NCBI GenBank assembly: GCA_913054455.1 | Contig: CAJXIL010000019.1 | Location: 1-38,200 of the forward strand | Length of the DNA stretch: 38,200 nt | Direction of reading: 5' to 3' | Origin: an uncultured Roseobacter sp. | Lineage (GTDB): Bacteria > Pseudomonadota > Alphaproteobacteria > Rhodobacterales > Rhodobacteraceae | Part shown: positions 36,140-38,200 of the stretch, piece after piece | Layout: the number at the start of each line of letters is the position of its first letter | Position numbering within the stretch: the stretch's first letter is position 1 | Translations under genes and position numbers: made by a program | Notes under the pieces: model-generated | Database searches by the model: none | What the model saw: only the letters and a program-made list of their open reading frames with translations | Told to the model about the DNA's origin: nothing

Positions 36140-36161
36140 GCTCTCTTGGGGCAGGCAGGAT

Positions 36162-36545
36162 CTAGCCGATTACGGGGTGATCCCGGTTCTGCATGCAGCG
36201 AATGATCATTTCGCGCTGCTTCTCTTCCTTGTCCATTGTGCCTTCCGCAGCGCCTAACAGCCCGCCGATGGCGGCGCCTGCAAGGGCCTCTTCATGAGAT
36301 TCGGTTGCCCCTGCGGCTGCGCCAAGCAAAGCGCCAGCAATGGCCCCCTCAGACGTCAACTCGTTGTCATATTGCAAAGCAATTTGGCGGCATTCCACCA
36401 GGTCGCTGTTGTAGCGCGCATCGATTGGGCCACTGGTGCGCAGCGGTTCTGCTGTCGGCGATAGGTCGCAGGCGCTCACCACCAGGCCAAGTGCGGTTAC
36501 GGAAGCGGTCAAAATCAATTTGGTGGTTACCATGTTTACGGTCAT
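36162..36545 (-). CDS. Glycine-zipper lipoprotein (paralogue A)
   Basis: 127 residues. Lipoprotein signal TASVTALGLVVSAC, with the lipidated Cys after VSA. The mature part has LVECRQIALQYDNE, then two glycine-zipper helices (GAIAGALLGAAAGATES and ALAGAAIGGLLGAAEG), and ends RCMQNRDHPVIG. It is clearly paralogous to the gene at 37529-37897. I choose ATG 36545 (MTVNMVTTK) because GAGGA lies 8 bp upstream; ATG 36533 is also possible, and a longer frame to 36713 has no support. Envelope location, function unknown; the zipper suggests membrane insertion or oligomer formation. Confidence 0.85.
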   Translation of the reverse strand: MTVNMVTTKLILTASVTALGLVVSACDLSPTAEPLRTSGPIDARYNSDLVECRQIALQYDNELTSEGAIAGALLGAAAGATESHEEALAGAAIGGLLGAAEGTMDKEEKQREMIIRCMQNRDHPVIG

Positions 36546-36736
36546 TGCGGAGATCCTCGTGAAAGAAATGAAGGGCAAACTGCCTGTTGTTGTGATCGGC
36601 CTGGAACATAGGGCTGAAATTTCGATCTGCAACAATAAATTTCTGTAAAACGATAAAAAATATCGACCAAACGAAAAGCTCTTGCCATCCTGCTCAGAGA
36701 CTGCGATGACCAAGTAAGGATAATACAGGAGATGTC

Positions 36737-37246
36737 ATGGCCTTGGTCGCGAGAATTCTGATGGGGGTAACCGGCGCGTTGATGGTGGCCTATATGGTGT
36801 TGATCTTTAGCCTGGTGATTATCGGAGACTATAGTGAAATCTGGGATCTGGCGGATTTCCCGCCACAGGACTTTGCCCCATCAGCGTTGGGTATTGTTTT
36901 AGGTCTGTTTTTTGCCGCGGTTTTCGTCGGCGGGGTTTTGACGACCTTCTGGCAATCACATCTCTTGCTGAAACTGGGGCGCGATCACCTGTTTCGCGCG
37001 CTGGCACATCGGTTGCGCCTGTGCGGCGGTGGCCTAGCTATGATGTGGCTGGGTCTATATGCCTTTATGAATGTGGTGCCACTGGCAATGTCCATGGGCC
37101 GGGTCGCGCCCGAGTTTATGGAGATCCAATGGGCCCCCTTTGAGATCGAAACAGTGTTTCTGGTCTTGGCGGTTGTGATGGCTGCCCTGTCAGAGACTTT
37201 GACACGGGCGGCTGAGATCGAAGACGAAAACAACCAGTTCCTATAA
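36737..37246 (+). CDS. DUF2975-type membrane protein
   Basis: 169 residues with four hydrophobic segments at about 5-28, 50-75, 95-120 and 135-155. This topology and the partner gene fit DUF2975, a family of small membrane proteins usually encoded next to a YozG-like HTH regulator. ATG 36737 has an aggaga ribosome-binding site. The HTH gene starts 10 bp after the stop, so the pair is an operon. It diverges from lipoprotein paralogue A over a 191-bp gap that must contain both promoters. The function of the family is not known. Confidence 0.75.
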   Translation: MALVARILMGVTGALMVAYMVLIFSLVIIGDYSEIWDLADFPPQDFAPSALGIVLGLFFAAVFVGGVLTTFWQSHLLLKLGRDHLFRALAHRLRLCGGGLAMMWLGLYAFMNVVPLAMSMGRVAPEFMEIQWAPFEIETVFLVLAVVMAALSETLTRAAEIEDENNQFL

Positions 37247-37256
37247 GGGGATAGGC

Positions 37257-37472
37257 ATGCCGATCCAGGTGAACCTCGACATGATGCTGGTGCGTCGTAA
37301 AGTGAAGTCGCGTGAACTGGCTGCAGCCGTCGGCATTACCGAGGCCAATCTGTCCCTGCTGAAATCTGGCAAGGTGAAGGGCGTGCGCTTTGCGACGCTG
37401 GATGCGATCTGTCAGTTTCTCGAGTGCCAACCCGGAGATATTCTGGAATATCTACCGGAGGAAGAGGCGTAG
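37257..37472 (+). CDS. Small XRE/YozG-like HTH regulator
   Basis: 71 residues forming a single Cro/C1-type helix-turn-helix domain. The recognition part is LAAAVGITEANLSLLKSGK, followed by ATLDAICQFLECQPGDILEY, the usual end of the YozG/HTH_26 family. It is the second gene of the DUF2975 operon. Partner arrangements elsewhere suggest that it controls its own operon. No operator is identifiable. It is convergent with lipoprotein paralogue B, 56 bp away. Confidence 0.88.
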   Translation: MPIQVNLDMMLVRRKVKSRELAAAVGITEANLSLLKSGKVKGVRFATLDAICQFLECQPGDILEYLPEEEA

Positions 37473-37528
37473 CGCCCTTTTCCTCCGATGGACCAGATGG
37501 GCCCGCTCGGCCTATATGCGTACCGGAG

Positions 37529-37897
37529 TTAGCCTATTACTGGGTGGCCGCGCCGCTGCATACATTGCACCAGATAGTTGCGCTGTGCTTCCTTGACCTG
37601 GGCATCGCCAATTGCGGCGCCAACGGCGGCACCGACGATGGCACCAGCCAGCGCCTTGTCGCCACTCTCAACAGCGCCGCCTATGGCCCCGCCCGTGCCG
37701 CCAATGGCCGCAGTCTTACCGATGTGCCCTTGTCCGACACGCCGCGCTTCTGCGCGGCACTGGGCCTCATCACCTGCAAAGTTTGAGGACGGCGTGCCGC
37801 TCATCTGGAGCGGTGCCTCCAGGGGGACTGTGTTGCAGGCGGCGAGTGCCAGCAAAAGGAATCCACCAAAAAGACCTGTCAAAACTCGGCTGTTCAT
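37529..37897 (-). CDS. Glycine-zipper lipoprotein (paralogue B)
   Basis: 122 residues. Lipoprotein signal VLTGLFGGFLLLALAAC, with lipidated Cys21 in an ideal LAAC lipobox. The mature part carries EAQCRAEARRVGQG, glycine-rich helices (IGGTGGAIGGAVESG and ALAGAIVGAAVGAAIG), and the end QCMQRRGHPVIG. Cysteines, zipper and the C-terminal HPVIG match paralogue A at 36162-36545. Likely an outer- or inner-membrane lipoprotein; function unknown. The start ATG 37897 is preceded by an aggagca ribosome-binding sequence. Confidence 0.88.
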   Translation of the reverse strand: MNSRVLTGLFGGFLLLALAACNTVPLEAPLQMSGTPSSNFAGDEAQCRAEARRVGQGHIGKTAAIGGTGGAIGGAVESGDKALAGAIVGAAVGAAIGDAQVKEAQRNYLVQCMQRRGHPVIG

Positions 37898-37973
37898 ATG
37901 CTTTGCTCCTAAAATCCAAAGATGTCACAGCTTCAAGGTAGGGGCGAATGCTCCATTGAGCTAGCGTTGAATG

Positions 37974-38007
37974 AAAAAAGGCCACACCGCAGGGGCGTGG
38001 CCTTTTC
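37974..38007 (-). terminator. Rho-independent terminator after rplI
   Basis: On the minus strand, ggccac and gtggcc pair around a GC-rich loop and are followed by a run of six T (plus-strand aaaaaag at 37974-37980). It lies about 27 bp after the rplI stop. Confidence 0.9.
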
Positions 38008-38033
38008 TAGTAAATGTCTGATCAGCGGGTTGA

Positions 38034-38200
38034 TCAGGCGGCAGGCTCTTCGTCAGAGGCTGCAGCTGGGGCATCGCCCTCATCGTCGTCAGATGCGGCT
38101 GCACCGATATCGTCAAACAGTTCCGAGATTTCGAATTCAGCAGCGGCTTCCTCTTCGGCAGCGAGCTCCTGGATCGATTTACCGGAGGCCTGCAGCTCAG
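38034..38200 (-). CDS. rplI: 50S ribosomal protein L9, C-terminal end (continues outside window)
   Basis: The last 55 codons of a protein entering from the right edge. They read [20 protein letters not shown], then [20 protein letters not shown], and end PAA before TGA at 38034-38036. Rhodobacteraceae L9 proteins end in this kind of ELFDDIG followed by an Ala/Asp/Glu-rich tail, so I assign rplI. L9 sits in the large subunit near the L1 stalk. The ribosome-binding core domain is beyond the window. Confidence 0.85.
   Translation of the reverse strand, partial: ELQASGKSIQELAAEEEAAAEFEISELFDDIGAAASDDDEGDAPAAASDEEPAA

Overview
The window looks like chromosomal DNA of a marine Roseobacter-group alphaproteobacterium (Rhodobacteraceae). 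The clues are a DMSP demethylase gene followed by acryloyl-CoA reductase, a trgA-trgB-cysK tellurite-resistance locus, a Hint-domain RTX protein, and several proteins (porin, alanine- and acid-tailed L9) typical of that group. No organism name is given, so this is inference from gene content.

Layout. 1-3137: the 3' end of dmdA, acuI, a strong terminator hairpin, and a class-V aminotransferase. 3215-8442: trgA, trgB, cysK and a large MscS-type channel, closely packed on the plus strand. 8693-12735: an accessory zone that starts at tRNA-Ser(GGA). It holds the tail of a serine recombinase whose frame runs into the tRNA, an amidohydrolase broken by an IS5-family element, a palindrome-rich insert inside that transposase, a second, internally deleted IS5 relic, a 15-bp tandem repeat, and about 1.5 kb with no recognisable gene. 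12736-15966: a large acidic secreted-type protein with LamG-like, RTX and Hint regions.

16048-25234 is almost all on the minus strand: a MobA/MocA-like nucleotidyltransferase, an FAD/GcvT-family demethylating dehydrogenase, a BT1-like transporter, a CorC/CNNM protein, xerD, a secreted hypothetical protein and a 49-residue membrane protein. Several of these overlap or abut. A divergent promoter region separates them from aroK-aroB. After a prophage-type lysozyme fragment come a porin, trigger factor (tig) and a chemoreceptor with two tandem CHASE3 sensor units, each followed by a terminator hairpin. The end holds cpdB, a lytic transglycosylase, two paralogous glycine-zipper lipoproteins flanking a DUF2975/HTH pair, and the 3' end of rplI.

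Functionally, dmdA and acuI act in DMSP breakdown: demethylation, and detoxification of acryloyl-CoA. trgAB-cysK link oxyanion stress with cysteine synthesis. aroKB supply the shikimate pathway. cpdB and the porin handle periplasmic nucleotide and solute uptake. No complete new defence or mobile system is visible. The most unusual material is the layered insertion and deletion history of 8.7-12.7 kb.
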